This document shows positions 55,492-64,000 of a stretch of DNA of 64,000 nucleotides, in pieces. The stretch covers positions 2,170,001-2,234,000 of the forward strand of contig NZ_CP014306.1 of the NCBI RefSeq assembly GCF_001557535.2, in the 5' to 3' direction. The translations under genes and the position numbers were made by a program. Within the stretch, counting starts at the first letter, position 1, and each line of letters starts with the position of its first letter. Under the pieces are notes generated by a model. That model saw only the letters and a list, made by a program, of their open reading frames with translations. It did no database searches and was not told the DNA's origin. Source of the stretch: Burkholderia sp. PAMC 26561. GTDB taxonomy: Bacteria > Pseudomonadota > Gammaproteobacteria > Burkholderiales > Burkholderiaceae.

Positions 55492-58400
55492 TTAAAGCGG
55501 CCCCGTGCCCGTCGCCGGCTTTTCCTTGCGTCGCCATTTTCGTGAGGCCCACGCGCCGAAGTCGTCCAGCACCGTGTAGACCACCGGCACGACTACCAGC
55601 GTCAGCAGCGACGACGTAATCACGCCGCCAATCACAGTCTGCCCAAGCGGCCCGCGCTGCTCGCCGCCTTCACCCAGCCCGAGTGCGAGCGGCAGCATGC
55701 CGAAGATCATTGCGAGCGTGGTCATCAGGATTGGCCGCAGACGCACGCGCGCGGCTTCGAGCAACGCATCGCTGCGGGACATGGCGTGTCCCTTGCCGGA
55801 GGCATCGAGCAGACTTCCGCGCCGCGCCTGGTTCGCAAAGTCGATCAGCAAGATCGCGTTCTTTGTCACGAGCCCCATCAGCATGATGAAGCCGATGATC
55901 GAAAACATGTTGAGCGTGCTGCCGAACAGCAGCAACGCGGCCAGCACGCCGATCAGCGTGAGCGGCAAGGACGCCATGATCGCGAGCGGCTGCAGGAAGC
56001 TGCCGAATTGCGACGCAAGGATCATGTAGATGAAGATCACGGCCAGCGCCAGCGCCTGCACGGCGTAGATGAACGACTCGTTCATGCTCTTCGTGGAGCC
56101 GCCGAAGCGGTATCGGTAGCCGGCCGGAAGGTGCATGTCGTCAAGTGTCTTCTTGACGTCCGCGGCCACTTCGCCCGGCGAGCGCCCGGTCACGTTCGCC
56201 GATATCTCGACCTCCCTCGACAAATCCCGGCGGCTGATCACATCGGGCCCGGTGGTTTCGGTGATCGCGGCGACCTGGCGCAGCGGCACGAGCAAGGGCG
56301 CGCCGTTGGCATCGGTGCGGCTCGTAGCGATCATCAGCTTCGACAAGTCGTCCACGTTGCGCCGTTCGGCCGATGGCAACCGCACGCTCACATCGTAATC
56401 CTGATCGTCGGGCGCGCGCCACGTGCTGATGGCGTCTCCCGAAAGCAACGGGCGCAACGCCTGACCGACTTCCGCCACGCCGACGCCCAGGTCAGATGCG
56501 AGTTCGCGCCGGATATCAATGGCCACAATCGGCTTGTCGTCTTTCAGGCTCGCGTCCAGATCCACCAGGCCCGGAATCTTCGCAAGCCGGTGTTGTGCTT
56601 CGGCCGAAAGACGGCGCAGCTCGTCAAGGTTGTCGCCCTGAAGGCTGAACTGGACGGCTTTGTTCGACCCCGCGCCGTCCGACATGCCGATCTCGGTCAC
56701 AATAATCCCGGCGATGCTTTTCAGCCGGTCGCGAAAGACCTGATTCAGCTCCTGCACGCCGCGCGTGCGGTCGCGCCGCTCCTTCAAATGCACGGTGATC
56801 ATCGCGTCGTTCTTGCCCTGCGCGTTGCCGGAGTTGATGGTCGCGTAGCTGTAGCGGACTTCCGGGTACTGCGCGAGCACGGTTTCGACTTGCCGGACCT
56901 TGTCGGCGGTAGCTTCCAGCGACGTCCCCACCGGCGTGTTCAAGCCGATCTGCGTAGTGGAGAAATCGGCGTTCGGCACGAACTCGGTGCCGATCAGCGG
57001 CACGAGAAACAGGCTGCCAATGAACGTCGCGGCGGCGACCACCAGGGTCGCCACGCGATGCCGCAGCGACCACCCGAGCAGCCGCTGGTAGAACCGCGCG
57101 AGCCGCTCCACGCCGTGCTCGAAGTACGCAAGAAACCGCGCCAGATATTTCGTGCCGCGGACATGCAGGGCAGGGTCCGGCCAGATCGACGAAAGCATCG
57201 GGTCGAGCGTGAACGACACGAACATCGATATCAGCACGGCGGCCGCAACCGTCACGCCGAACTGATGGAAGAAGCGTCCGATAATCCCGCTCATGAAGCC
57301 GACCGGCAGGAACACGGCGACAATGGAGAATGTCGTGGCAAGCACGGCGAGCGCGATTTCCTTCGTGCCGTCGAGCGCGGCGGTGCGGTGATCGGCTCCA
57401 AGCTGGACATGGCGCACGATGTTCTCGCGCACCACGATCGCGTCGTCGATCAGCAGCCCCACGCAAAGCGACAATGCCATCAGCGTGATCACGTTGATCG
57501 TGAATCCGGCCATGTACATGAACGCGAACGTGCCGATCAACGCAATCGGCAAGGTGAGTCCGGTGATCACGGTGCTGCGCCACGAACCGAGGAACAGGAA
57601 CACGATTGCAATCGTCAGCAGCGCGCCTTCCAGCAACGTGCCCTTGACCTCGTTCACGCTGTTTTCGATTTCGCGCGATGAATCGTCGGTGACGTCGAGC
57701 TTCACGCCCGGCGGCAAGGATTTTTGGAGCGCCGCGACTTCGGCGCGGATCCCTTGCGCCACGTCGACGGTGTTCTCGCCCTGAGCCTTGATCACCGATA
57801 AAAACAGCGCCCGGTTCCCGTTCAGCAGCGCCATGCTGTCGGGCTCTTCCTGACCGTCGACAACTTGCGCGACCTGATCGAGCGTGACGGCATGGCCTGC
57901 ATTCGAGGCGCCGCGCCGGGCGACGATGATCCGCTTGAAGTCATCGGGCGTCTGGAAGCGGCCCTTCACCTGCACGGTCTGCTCGATTCCCGCCGATGTC
58001 AGCGGCCCCGCCGGAATCTCCTGGTTTTCGTTCTGCACGGCGCGGATCACCTGATCGACGCCTACGGAAAGCGCTTGCAGCCGGTCGGGACTGACGTCGA
58101 TGCGCACTTGCCGTTTCACGCCACCGACAATGCTCACCGACCCCACGCCGCGCACCGTCTCCAGGCGTTTTCGCACGATCTGGTCGGCGGTGGTCGTGAG
58201 ATCGCGGGTGCTGAGCAGCGACCCCGGCGCGTTCGAAACCGCGACGGTAACGATCGGCATGTCGGCCGGGTCGTAGCGCAACACGCGCGGTTCCTTCACG
58301 CCGTCGCGCAGGTCGGGCCGGATCAGCGCCACTTTGTCGCGCACGTCCTGCGCCGCCTGCATCACATTCACGGACAGGTCGAACTGGACGATCACCACCG

Positions 58401-58665
58401 ACAACGCGTCGTACGAGTGCGACGAGATTTCATCGATACCGCTGATCGTGTTGACCGCTTCCTCGACCTTGCGCGTGACATCGGATTCCACCGATTCCGG
58501 CGATGCCCCCGGATACGCTGTCTGCACGACAACAACGGGGAAGGTGATATCGGGGAACTGATCGACCTTCAACCGCTGATACGAAAAGAGACCGATCACG
58601 AGAAACGCCGCCATCATCATGGCGGCAAAAACCGGATTGTTGATGCTGATTCGCGTGAACCACAT
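55492..58665 (-). CDS. RND efflux transporter permease (HAE1/AcrB-like)
   Basis: 1057 residues, full length for the family. N-terminal TM1 (MWFTRISINNPVFAAMMMAA), large periplasmic porter domains (YPGASPESVESDVTRKVEEA region), the TM4 proton-relay Asp pair in GLLIDDAIVVREN, and a second half with LVTKNAILLIDFANQ. Exports hydrophobic or toxic compounds by proton antiport. 14 bp after its adaptor gene. No outer-membrane factor gene nearby, so it probably borrows one. Confidence 0.95.
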   Translation of the reverse strand: MWFTRISINNPVFAAMMMAAFLVIGLFSYQRLKVDQFPDITFPVVVVQTAYPGASPESVESDVTRKVEEAVNTISGIDEISSHSYDALSVVIVQFDLSVNVMQAAQDVRDKVALIRPDLRDGVKEPRVLRYDPADMPIVTVAVSNAPGSLLSTRDLTTTADQIVRKRLETVRGVGSVSIVGGVKRQVRIDVSPDRLQALSVGVDQVIRAVQNENQEIPAGPLTSAGIEQTVQVKGRFQTPDDFKRIIVARRGASNAGHAVTLDQVAQVVDGQEEPDSMALLNGNRALFLSVIKAQGENTVDVAQGIRAEVAALQKSLPPGVKLDVTDDSSREIENSVNEVKGTLLEGALLTIAIVFLFLGSWRSTVITGLTLPIALIGTFAFMYMAGFTINVITLMALSLCVGLLIDDAIVVRENIVRHVQLGADHRTAALDGTKEIALAVLATTFSIVAVFLPVGFMSGIIGRFFHQFGVTVAAAVLISMFVSFTLDPMLSSIWPDPALHVRGTKYLARFLAYFEHGVERLARFYQRLLGWSLRHRVATLVVAAATFIGSLFLVPLIGTEFVPNADFSTTQIGLNTPVGTSLEATADKVRQVETVLAQYPEVRYSYATINSGNAQGKNDAMITVHLKERRDRTRGVQELNQVFRDRLKSIAGIIVTEIGMSDGAGSNKAVQFSLQGDNLDELRRLSAEAQHRLAKIPGLVDLDASLKDDKPIVAIDIRRELASDLGVGVAEVGQALRPLLSGDAISTWRAPDDQDYDVSVRLPSAERRNVDDLSKLMIATSRTDANGAPLLVPLRQVAAITETTGPDVISRRDLSREVEISANVTGRSPGEVAADVKKTLDDMHLPAGYRYRFGGSTKSMNESFIYAVQALALAVIFIYMILASQFGSFLQPLAIMASLPLTLIGVLAALLLFGSTLNMFSIIGFIMLMGLVTKNAILLIDFANQARRGSLLDASGKGHAMSRSDALLEAARVRLRPILMTTLAMIFGMLPLALGLGEGGEQRGPLGQTVIGGVITSSLLTLVVVPVVYTVLDDFGAWASRKWRRKEKPATGTGPL

Positions 58666-58679
58666 GGCGTGCGGCTCCG

Positions 58680-59861
58680 CTATTTGGAGGCGACGGGTGA
58701 CGAAGCCGCGGCGCTTGTGCTTGAACCAACCAGCCGCACCTTGCTGCCTATACGCAACGCCCCGAGGTTGTTCTTCACGACCTGCTGACCTTCCTTGAGT
58801 GACGAGTCCGCGAGTTCCGTCCAGCTTGCACCGTCGGCGTCGCCGGTCGCGCCTGTCGTCACCGGGACTTCGACGAGCTTGCCGTTCGTGACTGCGTAGA
58901 CGCTATGACGCGAGCCGTCCGTGCGGACCGACGTCGCCGGCACGACCATCGCATTTGCCGTGCTGCCGACAATGACGCTGCCGGTTCCGAACATGCCAAC
59001 GCGCAAGGTCGACTGTGGATTGGCCACGCGCACATAGATCATGATCGAGCGCGAGCCGGCTTGCGCGGCCGGGTTGATGCGCGTGACCGTGGCGCTGACC
59101 GGGGCATCGATTCCATCGAAGCGGATGCGCACCGGCTGGTCGACCCGCACGCGCCCGATCTCGCCCACGGGCACGGGTGCTTCGAGTTCGAGCTGGGTTA
59201 GATCGACGACATCGAACAGCTTGGCGTCCACGGCCACATGCTCGCCCGGTTCCACGCTGCGCGAAGCAATCTGCCCGCCGAACGGCGCGCGCACGATGGT
59301 GTCCGCCACCGACAAATTCGATGACGACAACGCCGCCCGCGCCGCAGCCAGGTTTGCTGCGGCGATGGCGTATTGGCTTTGCGCCGTATCGAAGGCGTTC
59401 TTCGATATGAAGCCCTTTTCCACCAGCACGCGATTGTTTTCGAGCGTCTGTTTCGCGATGTCCAGTTGACCGGCCATCGCGGCCATCTGTCCGCGCGACT
59501 GGTCGGCGCGGGCGGCGTAGTCGCGCGCATCGATCGTGGTCAGGATTTGTCCGGCCTTGACCGTATCGCCTTCGCGCGCCCGGACATCCAGCGCCGACCC
59601 CGCGACCTTCGCCTTCACTGCCGCTTGCGTGACTGCGCGCAGCGACCCGGTGAGCGGCAGCGTTTCGGACAGCGTATGACGCGTGACGACGGTGAGATCG
59701 TCCGGCGTGAATTCGATGACCGACTCATCGGCCGAAGCGGACGGCGTCGCCGGTGCTTCGGCCGCAGCGCGCTTTTTGAGCGAATGAACGACGCCGATCG
59801 CCAGCAAGATAACGACGACGATAGCCGCAATGACGCCTGCCCGTTTTGTGGATAAATGCAT
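58680..59861 (-). CDS. RND efflux periplasmic adaptor
   Basis: 393 residues. N-terminal TM (GVIAAIVVVILLAIGVV), lipoyl half-motif KAKVAGSALDVRAREGDTVK, alpha hairpin (about 120-175), second half-motif ADTIVRAPFGGQIASRSVEPGE, and beta-barrel plus membrane-proximal domains. Links the permease at 55492-58665 to an outer-membrane channel. ATG at 59861. Confidence 0.93.
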   Translation of the reverse strand: MHLSTKRAGVIAAIVVVILLAIGVVHSLKKRAAAEAPATPSASADESVIEFTPDDLTVVTRHTLSETLPLTGSLRAVTQAAVKAKVAGSALDVRAREGDTVKAGQILTTIDARDYAARADQSRGQMAAMAGQLDIAKQTLENNRVLVEKGFISKNAFDTAQSQYAIAAANLAAARAALSSSNLSVADTIVRAPFGGQIASRSVEPGEHVAVDAKLFDVVDLTQLELEAPVPVGEIGRVRVDQPVRIRFDGIDAPVSATVTRINPAAQAGSRSIMIYVRVANPQSTLRVGMFGTGSVIVGSTANAMVVPATSVRTDGSRHSVYAVTNGKLVEVPVTTGATGDADGASWTELADSSLKEGQQVVKNNLGALRIGSKVRLVGSSTSAAASSPVASK

Positions 59862-59978
59862 TGCCTGCCTGTGGAACGTGGAGCACGCCGCACGATAGCG
59901 CGTTTCACGGCGACGGGCGGCAAAGTTGCCAAAGGTATCGCGAGGAGGCGGGCGCTGCAAGGGCCATGCGGCCGCGGA

Positions 59979-61352
59979 TCAAATTGTTCTGGAGAAGCGC
60001 TGCACGGCATGACCGGCGAGATAGCGATCGAAGATCATTGCCACGTTGCGCACCAGCATGCGTCCGTCGGCGAGCACGTTGATGCCCCAGTTTGTGACTT
60101 CGACCAGCCCGTCCGCTTCGAGCGGTTTCAGCCGTTCGAGTTCGCTCGCGAACGCAATGGGAAACCGGATGCCATAAACCGCCTCGATGGCGTCGAAGCG
60201 CAGCGAGAACTGACACATCAACTGAGTGATGACGTCGCGCCGCATCCGGTCGTCGGCGGTAAGGCGCACACCGCGGGTGATCGCCAGCTCGCCGCGGTCG
60301 ATGGCCTCGCCGTATCCCGCCATGTCCTTCGCGTTCTGCGCGTAGACGTCGCCGACTTTGCTGATCGATGAAACCCCGAGCCCGATCAGATCGCAATCCG
60401 CTTGCGTGCTGTAGCCCTGGAAATTGCGCTGCAGCGTCCCGGCGCGCTGGGCGATCGCGAGTTCATCGGTGGGCAGCGCGAAATGATCCATCCCGATATA
60501 CACGTAACCCGCCCCGGTCAGCTTCTCGATGACCCGTTCCAGGATCGCGAGACGTATGGCGGGGGACGGCAGCGCGGTTGCATCGATGTGCCGCTGCATC
60601 TTGAAAAGGCGCGGCATATGCGCGTAGCCGAAGACGGACAGACGATCCGGCGCGAGGCCGATGATCGTATCGAGCGTACGGCTGAAGCTCTCGACGCTTT
60701 GATGCGGCAACCCGTAAATCAGGTCGACGCTGACCGACTTGTAGCCTTCCGCCCGCGCCGCCGACATCACCGCTTCGGTCATCTCGAAAGGCTGCACGCG
60801 ATTGACCGCCTGCTGCACGCGCAGATCGAAGTCCTGCACGCCGAAGCTGAGGCGGTTGAAGCCCAGATCGCGCAACACGCCGATGGTCTCCGCCGACGCC
60901 TCGCGCGGATCGATCTCGATGGAGTATTCCGCTTGCGCGTCGGGAAGCAGATCGAACGCCTCGCCGGTCGCGACCATCAGCTCGGCCATTTCCTCGTGCG
61001 ATAAAAACGTCGGCGTGCCGCCGCCCCAGTGCAATTGCGTGATGGGGCGGGTTGTATCGAAGCACGCGGCCTGCAAGGCAAGCTCACGTTTCATCCGATC
61101 GAGATACGGCCTCCCGTGCGCGCGATTCTTCGTCACGATCTTGTTGCAGCCGCAATAGAAACAGACGGTGTCGCAGAAGGGAATATGGAAGTACAGCGAG
61201 AGATCCGCCGATGCCGCGTCCGGGTCCGCCGCCGCCCGCCTGTAATGGTCGCGATCGAAGGAGTCGGTGAACTGGACGGCGGTCGGATACGACGTGTAGC
61301 GCGGCCCGGCCGCATCATATTTTGTGAGCAGATCGGGGCGGAAGAGGGACAT
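59979..61352 (-). CDS. hemN: Oxygen-independent coproporphyrinogen III oxidase
   Basis: 457 residues, true HemN. PRYTSYPTAVQF is the HemN-specific N-terminus; the radical-SAM motif is FCDTVCFYCGCNK with the fourth Cys of HemN. GGGTPTFLS and RLSFGVQDFD follow, and the C-terminal HemN extension is present. Decarboxylates coproporphyrinogen III anaerobically. ATG at 61352. The upstream 124 bp contain no obvious Fnr-type TTGAT-N4-ATCAA box. Confidence 0.95.
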   Translation of the reverse strand: MSLFRPDLLTKYDAAGPRYTSYPTAVQFTDSFDRDHYRRAAADPDAASADLSLYFHIPFCDTVCFYCGCNKIVTKNRAHGRPYLDRMKRELALQAACFDTTRPITQLHWGGGTPTFLSHEEMAELMVATGEAFDLLPDAQAEYSIEIDPREASAETIGVLRDLGFNRLSFGVQDFDLRVQQAVNRVQPFEMTEAVMSAARAEGYKSVSVDLIYGLPHQSVESFSRTLDTIIGLAPDRLSVFGYAHMPRLFKMQRHIDATALPSPAIRLAILERVIEKLTGAGYVYIGMDHFALPTDELAIAQRAGTLQRNFQGYSTQADCDLIGLGVSSISKVGDVYAQNAKDMAGYGEAIDRGELAITRGVRLTADDRMRRDVITQLMCQFSLRFDAIEAVYGIRFPIAFASELERLKPLEADGLVEVTNWGINVLADGRMLVRNVAMIFDRYLAGHAVQRFSRTI

Positions 61353-61476
61353 TGCTGACACGCCGTGATGGGATCGTTCGAGTCTATCCGACACATTTCC
61401 ACGATTCTTGCGTGATATCGCCGCAGTCACCCAGTGGCACAATGCCGGGTTGCCGCTTTTTAAAAACGCCCGATCC

Positions 61477-61782
61477 ATGGCCGCCGTTCCCGACCCGAAG
61501 ATGTCCGCCCACGCGTGCCGCGAAGCGTGCGGCGCGTGCTGCATCGCGCCGTCAATTTCGAGCGCAATCCCCGGCATGCCTCACGGCAAGCCGGCGGGAG
61601 TACGCTGCGTGCAGCTCGGAGAGGATCTGCGCTGCGCGATATTCGGCGATCCGCGCCGACCCGCTTGCTGCTCAGGCCTTCAGCCATCGGAACCGATGTG
61701 TGGAGACAGCCGCGGCTACGCGCTCGCCTGGCTGACGCAACTCGAAATCGATACACAACCTGAGCAACCCGAGCGCGTCTGA
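61477..61782 (+). CDS. YkgJ-family cysteine cluster protein
   Basis: 101 residues. [15 protein letters not shown], later [26 protein letters not shown] (quoted [16 protein letters not shown] and RPACCSG) and MCGDSRG give the eight-or-so Cys of the YkgJ Zn/Fe-cluster family, in the short DUF-type form common in Burkholderia. Function unknown. ATG 61477 is preferred; ATG 61501 leaves the cluster intact and is possible. Divergent from hemN. Confidence 0.8.
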   Translation: MAAVPDPKMSAHACREACGACCIAPSISSAIPGMPHGKPAGVRCVQLGEDLRCAIFGDPRRPACCSGLQPSEPMCGDSRGYALAWLTQLEIDTQPEQPERV

Positions 61783-61820
61783 ACGGTCGAACGCTCATTC
61801 AAGTCACTGGAGAATTTCGC

Positions 61821-62420
61821 ATGACTCAAGCCGTTGCGCCGAAGCGGCGCCGGTTCCTGCTCGCGGCCCTGGGCGGCGCGGGCGCGGTGGCGCTGGGAAC
61901 TCAGCCGGGCAAACCGGCGCGCGCTGCATCCATTTTCCCGTTCATCCCCGATCACTACACGTTTAGCCGCGCCGAAGTACAGGACGCCGTGCAGCGCAAG
62001 TTTCCGTTCCAGCGCACGGCATCGCAGATATTCGATGTCACGCTCGCCAATCCGCTGGTCGGCCTTGCACCGGATCGCAACCGCATCACCGTGCGGGTGG
62101 ACGCCCGCCTGGCAACGCCATTCATGCCGAACCCCGTGACGGGCGTCTTCACGTTGTCCAGCCAACTGGCCTACGACGCAGCCAGCCATTCGGTCATCCT
62201 GATGTCGCCGACTGTCGACGATACCCAGGTCACCGGCGACGCCGCGCAATACACCCAGCAGATCAACGCGGCCGGCGCGGTCATGGCGACACAGTTTCTC
62301 GACCGCTACCCCATCTACACGTTCAAGCCCGAACAATTACAGTTTGCCGGAGTTAATTACGAACCCGGTACAATCACTGTCCTTACAAACGGCATACGCG
62401 TGCAGATCGTCGAGAAATAG
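61821..62420 (+). CDS. DUF1439 (YceB-like) exported protein with Tat-like signal
   Basis: 199 residues. N-terminal KRRRFLLAALGGAGAVALG resembles a Tat signal but the twin Arg is followed by R-F-L-L without a full consensus, so Sec export is possible. The mature part (YTFSRAEVQDAVQRKFPFQR, FDVTLANPLVGLAPDRNRI) is DUF1439, a beta-rich envelope family. 38 bp after the YkgJ-like gene, perhaps cotranscribed. Confidence 0.8.
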   Translation: MTQAVAPKRRRFLLAALGGAGAVALGTQPGKPARAASIFPFIPDHYTFSRAEVQDAVQRKFPFQRTASQIFDVTLANPLVGLAPDRNRITVRVDARLATPFMPNPVTGVFTLSSQLAYDAASHSVILMSPTVDDTQVTGDAAQYTQQINAAGAVMATQFLDRYPIYTFKPEQLQFAGVNYEPGTITVLTNGIRVQIVEK

Positions 62421-62502
62421 TTTTTTTCGATGACATTTCCGCTCGCGGCATGCCCTGAACGACCGGCCGGCAACGGCCGACCAATGGCGAAAGGGCGGAG
62501 CG

Positions 62503-63336
62503 ATGGACGGGATTCTGTTTTGCAAGGCGCTGATTCTGGGCGTGGTGGAGGGGTTGACCGAGTTTTTGCCGGTCTCGAGCACGGGACATCTGATCGTGGC
62601 CGGCAGTTTGCTGAACTTTACGAACGCCCAGGCGAAGACGTTCGACGTGGTGATCCAGTTCGGCGCGATCCTTGCCATCGTCTGGGAGTACCGGCGCAAG
62701 ATCGGATCAATCGTGGCCGGTCTTCCAACGCAGCCCAAGGCACGCCGGTTCACGTTGAACGTGATCATTGCGACCATTCCGGCCATCGTGCTGGGGCTGC
62801 TGCTCGAAAAGCACATCAAGGCTGTCTTGTTCGCGCCGGTGCCGGTTTCGGTGGCGCTGATCGTGGGCGGCCTCGTGATCCTGTGGGCGGAGGCACGCAA
62901 CCGCGACAAGAATGTCGCGCCGCGCGTGACTTCCGTCGACGACCTCAGTTATTCCGATGCGCTCAAGGTCGGCCTCGCGCAGTGTTTTGCGCTGATTCCG
63001 GGTACATCGCGTTCGGGATCGACGATCATCGGCGGGATGTTGTTCGGGCTGGAACGCAAGGTTGCGACCGAGTTTTCGTTCTTCCTCGCGATCCCGATCA
63101 TTTTCGGCGCCACCTTGTATGAGCTCGCGAGGGACTGGAAGTCGCTGACGGTGGACTCGCTCGGGCTCTTCATGGTCGGGCTGGTGGCGGCGTTCATCAG
63201 CGCGTTCGTTTGTATCCGATGGCTGCTGCGCTACGTCGCCACGCACGATTTCACAGCGTTCGCGTGGTATCGGATCGGCTTTGGGTTGCTGATCTTGATC
63301 GTCGGATACAGCGGCGGATTGAGCTGGGCTGAATAA
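62503..63336 (+). CDS. uppP: Undecaprenyl-diphosphatase UppP/BacA
   Basis: 277 residues, multi-spanning inner membrane. [15 protein letters not shown] (about 16-30) and [16 protein letters not shown] are the two catalytic signature motifs. Dephosphorylates undecaprenyl pyrophosphate to recycle the lipid carrier of peptidoglycan and O-antigen; confers bacitracin tolerance. A strong terminator follows. Confidence 0.96.
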   Translation: MDGILFCKALILGVVEGLTEFLPVSSTGHLIVAGSLLNFTNAQAKTFDVVIQFGAILAIVWEYRRKIGSIVAGLPTQPKARRFTLNVIIATIPAIVLGLLLEKHIKAVLFAPVPVSVALIVGGLVILWAEARNRDKNVAPRVTSVDDLSYSDALKVGLAQCFALIPGTSRSGSTIIGGMLFGLERKVATEFSFFLAIPIIFGATLYELARDWKSLTVDSLGLFMVGLVAAFISAFVCIRWLLRYVATHDFTAFAWYRIGFGLLILIVGYSGGLSWAE

Positions 63337-63356
63337 GCGGTTGCCCATGCATATGG

Positions 63357-63399
63357 AAACAGGCCGGTTCAACTTCGGTTGAATCGGCCTGTTTTGTTT
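63357..63399. terminator. Bidirectional terminator between uppP and trmB
   Basis: 17-bp stem with one G-T mismatch (63357-63373 with 63378-63394) closed by a C(TTCG)G tetraloop; T-tract TTTTG on the plus strand and A-tract on the other side. Confidence 0.9.
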
Positions 63400-63423
63400 C
63401 AGCGATGCGGGGTATGTGCTACG

Positions 63424-64000
63424 TCAGCGGCGTTTGAACACCAGGTCCCAGACGCCGTGGCCGAGTTTCAGCCCGCGGCGTTCGAATTTCGTCACCGGCC
63501 GATAATCCGGACGCGGGGCATAACCGGCATCGGACGTATTGTCGAGCGCCGGTTCCGCCGATAACACCTCGAGCATCTGCTCGGCATAGTTCTGCCAGTC
63601 TGTCGCGAGATGCAGATAACCGCCGGGCTTGAGCCGCGAAACGAGCAGCGAGACGAACCCCGGCTGTATCAACCGGCGCTTATGGTGCCGCGCCTTGTGC
63701 CACGGATCGGGGAAATAAATGTGAACGCCGTCGAGGCTTTCCGCCGCGATCATGTGTTCGAGCACTTCCACGGCGTCGTGCTGGACGATCCGGATGTTTT
63801 CAAGGCCCTGCTCACCGATCAGTTTCAACAGCGCGCCCACGCCCGGCTCGTGCACTTCGACGCCGAGAAAATCATCGCCGGGACGTGCCGTGGCGATTTC
63901 CGCCGTCGTCGCGCCCATGCCGAAGCCGATTTCGAGCACGCGCGGCGCGCTGCGGCCGAAGGTGGCGTCCCAATCGAGCGGTTGCGGCGTGTACGGCACG
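63424..64000 (-). CDS. trmB: tRNA (guanine-N7-)-methyltransferase TrmB (partial, N-terminus beyond window)
   Basis: C-terminal 192 residues visible. [16 protein letters not shown] is the SAM motif; [31 protein letters not shown] and [19 protein letters not shown] are TrmB hallmarks. Methylates G46 of tRNAs. The frame is open through base 64000; about 60 residues are missing compared with homologues. It is convergent with uppP. Confidence 0.93.
   Translation of the reverse strand, partial: VPYTPQPLDWDATFGRSAPRVLEIGFGMGATTAEIATARPGDDFLGVEVHEPGVGALLKLIGEQGLENIRIVQHDAVEVLEHMIAAESLDGVHIYFPDPWHKARHHKRRLIQPGFVSLLVSRLKPGGYLHLATDWQNYAEQMLEVLSAEPALDNTSDAGYAPRPDYRPVTKFERRGLKLGHGVWDLVFKRR

Noticed and set aside
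55786..57681. 631-codon plus-strand frame antisense to the RND permease
   Set aside because: Low-complexity Arg/His/Gly-rich product opposite a full-length AcrB-type gene.
1..64000. CRISPR array, prophage or insertion sequence
   Set aside because: No regularly spaced repeats, no cas genes, no transposase or phage structural genes were seen; the only mobile element is the group II intron.

Overview
The window reads as a chromosomal segment of a Burkholderiaceae beta-proteobacterium, most likely Caballeronia or Paraburkholderia. The grounds are the GC-rich, strongly codon-biased genes, the gmk-rpoZ-spoT block downstream of a yicC-type gene, an Opc-like trimeric porin, and two tandem tRNA-Arg(ACG) genes. 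The genus is an inference and was not tested by any search. Both edges cut genes: an MFS symporter lacks its C-terminus on the left and trmB lacks its N-terminus on the right.

Layout. 1-6.6 kb: MFS symporter, TonB-like lipoprotein, small hypotheticals, a divergent LysR/SDR pair, and a TPR-GT41 (SPINDLY/OGT-like) glycosyltransferase. 6.9-9.9 kb: tRNA-Ser(TGA) and a complete group II intron carrying an RT/maturase-HNH gene, inserted just upstream of that tRNA. 9.9-13.8 kb: the rph-rdgB-hemW-MFS operon, transcribed leftwards. 14.1-18.5 kb: yicC, gmk, rpoZ, spoT. 18.6-21.3 kb: DUF2591 gene, two tRNA-Arg, greB, porin. 21.3-22.4 kb: intergenic stretch with a candidate three-hairpin small RNA and a small GTG-start gene. 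22.4-24.5 kb: exonuclease/GIY-YIG fusion, secreted chorismate mutase, and a 48-aa gene. 25-30 kb: ytcA-mdtN-mdtO-mdtP tripartite efflux operon, then tRNA-Thr. 30.3-35.2 kb: fbp, pepN, a DUF4136 lipoprotein. 35.4-42.6 kb: the most distinctive island, a phosphonate cluster. 43-52.1 kb: a secreted hypothetical and a six-gene purine catabolic operon (xdhA-xdhB-xdhC-adenine deaminase-permease-guaD). 52.4-64 kb: dsbB, amidase, a DUF4160/DUF2442 pair, a two-gene RND efflux operon, hemN, a YkgJ-like protein, a DUF1439 protein, uppP and trmB.

The phosphonate cluster is seven tightly packed, mostly overlapping plus-strand genes. PEP mutase, phosphonopyruvate decarboxylase and 2-aminoethylphosphonate (AEP) transaminase together convert PEP to AEP. 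Two nucleotidyltransferase domains (one free, one fused to PEP mutase), a CDP-alcohol phosphatidyltransferase, an Fe(II)/2-oxoglutarate oxygenase and an LPG-synthase-like membrane protein suggest that AEP is activated as a CMP conjugate and attached to a lipid. The inferred product is a possibly hydroxylated phosphonolipid that is moved across the membrane. The AEP route is well supported; the lipid destination is inference.

The purine operon forms a coherent pathway: uptake by the permease, adenine to hypoxanthine, guanine to xanthine, and both to urate by xanthine dehydrogenase. A perfect 8-7-8 inverted repeat lies about 100 bp upstream of xdhA and is a good operator candidate. No CRISPR array, prophage or insertion sequence was seen; the only clear mobile element is the group II intron.
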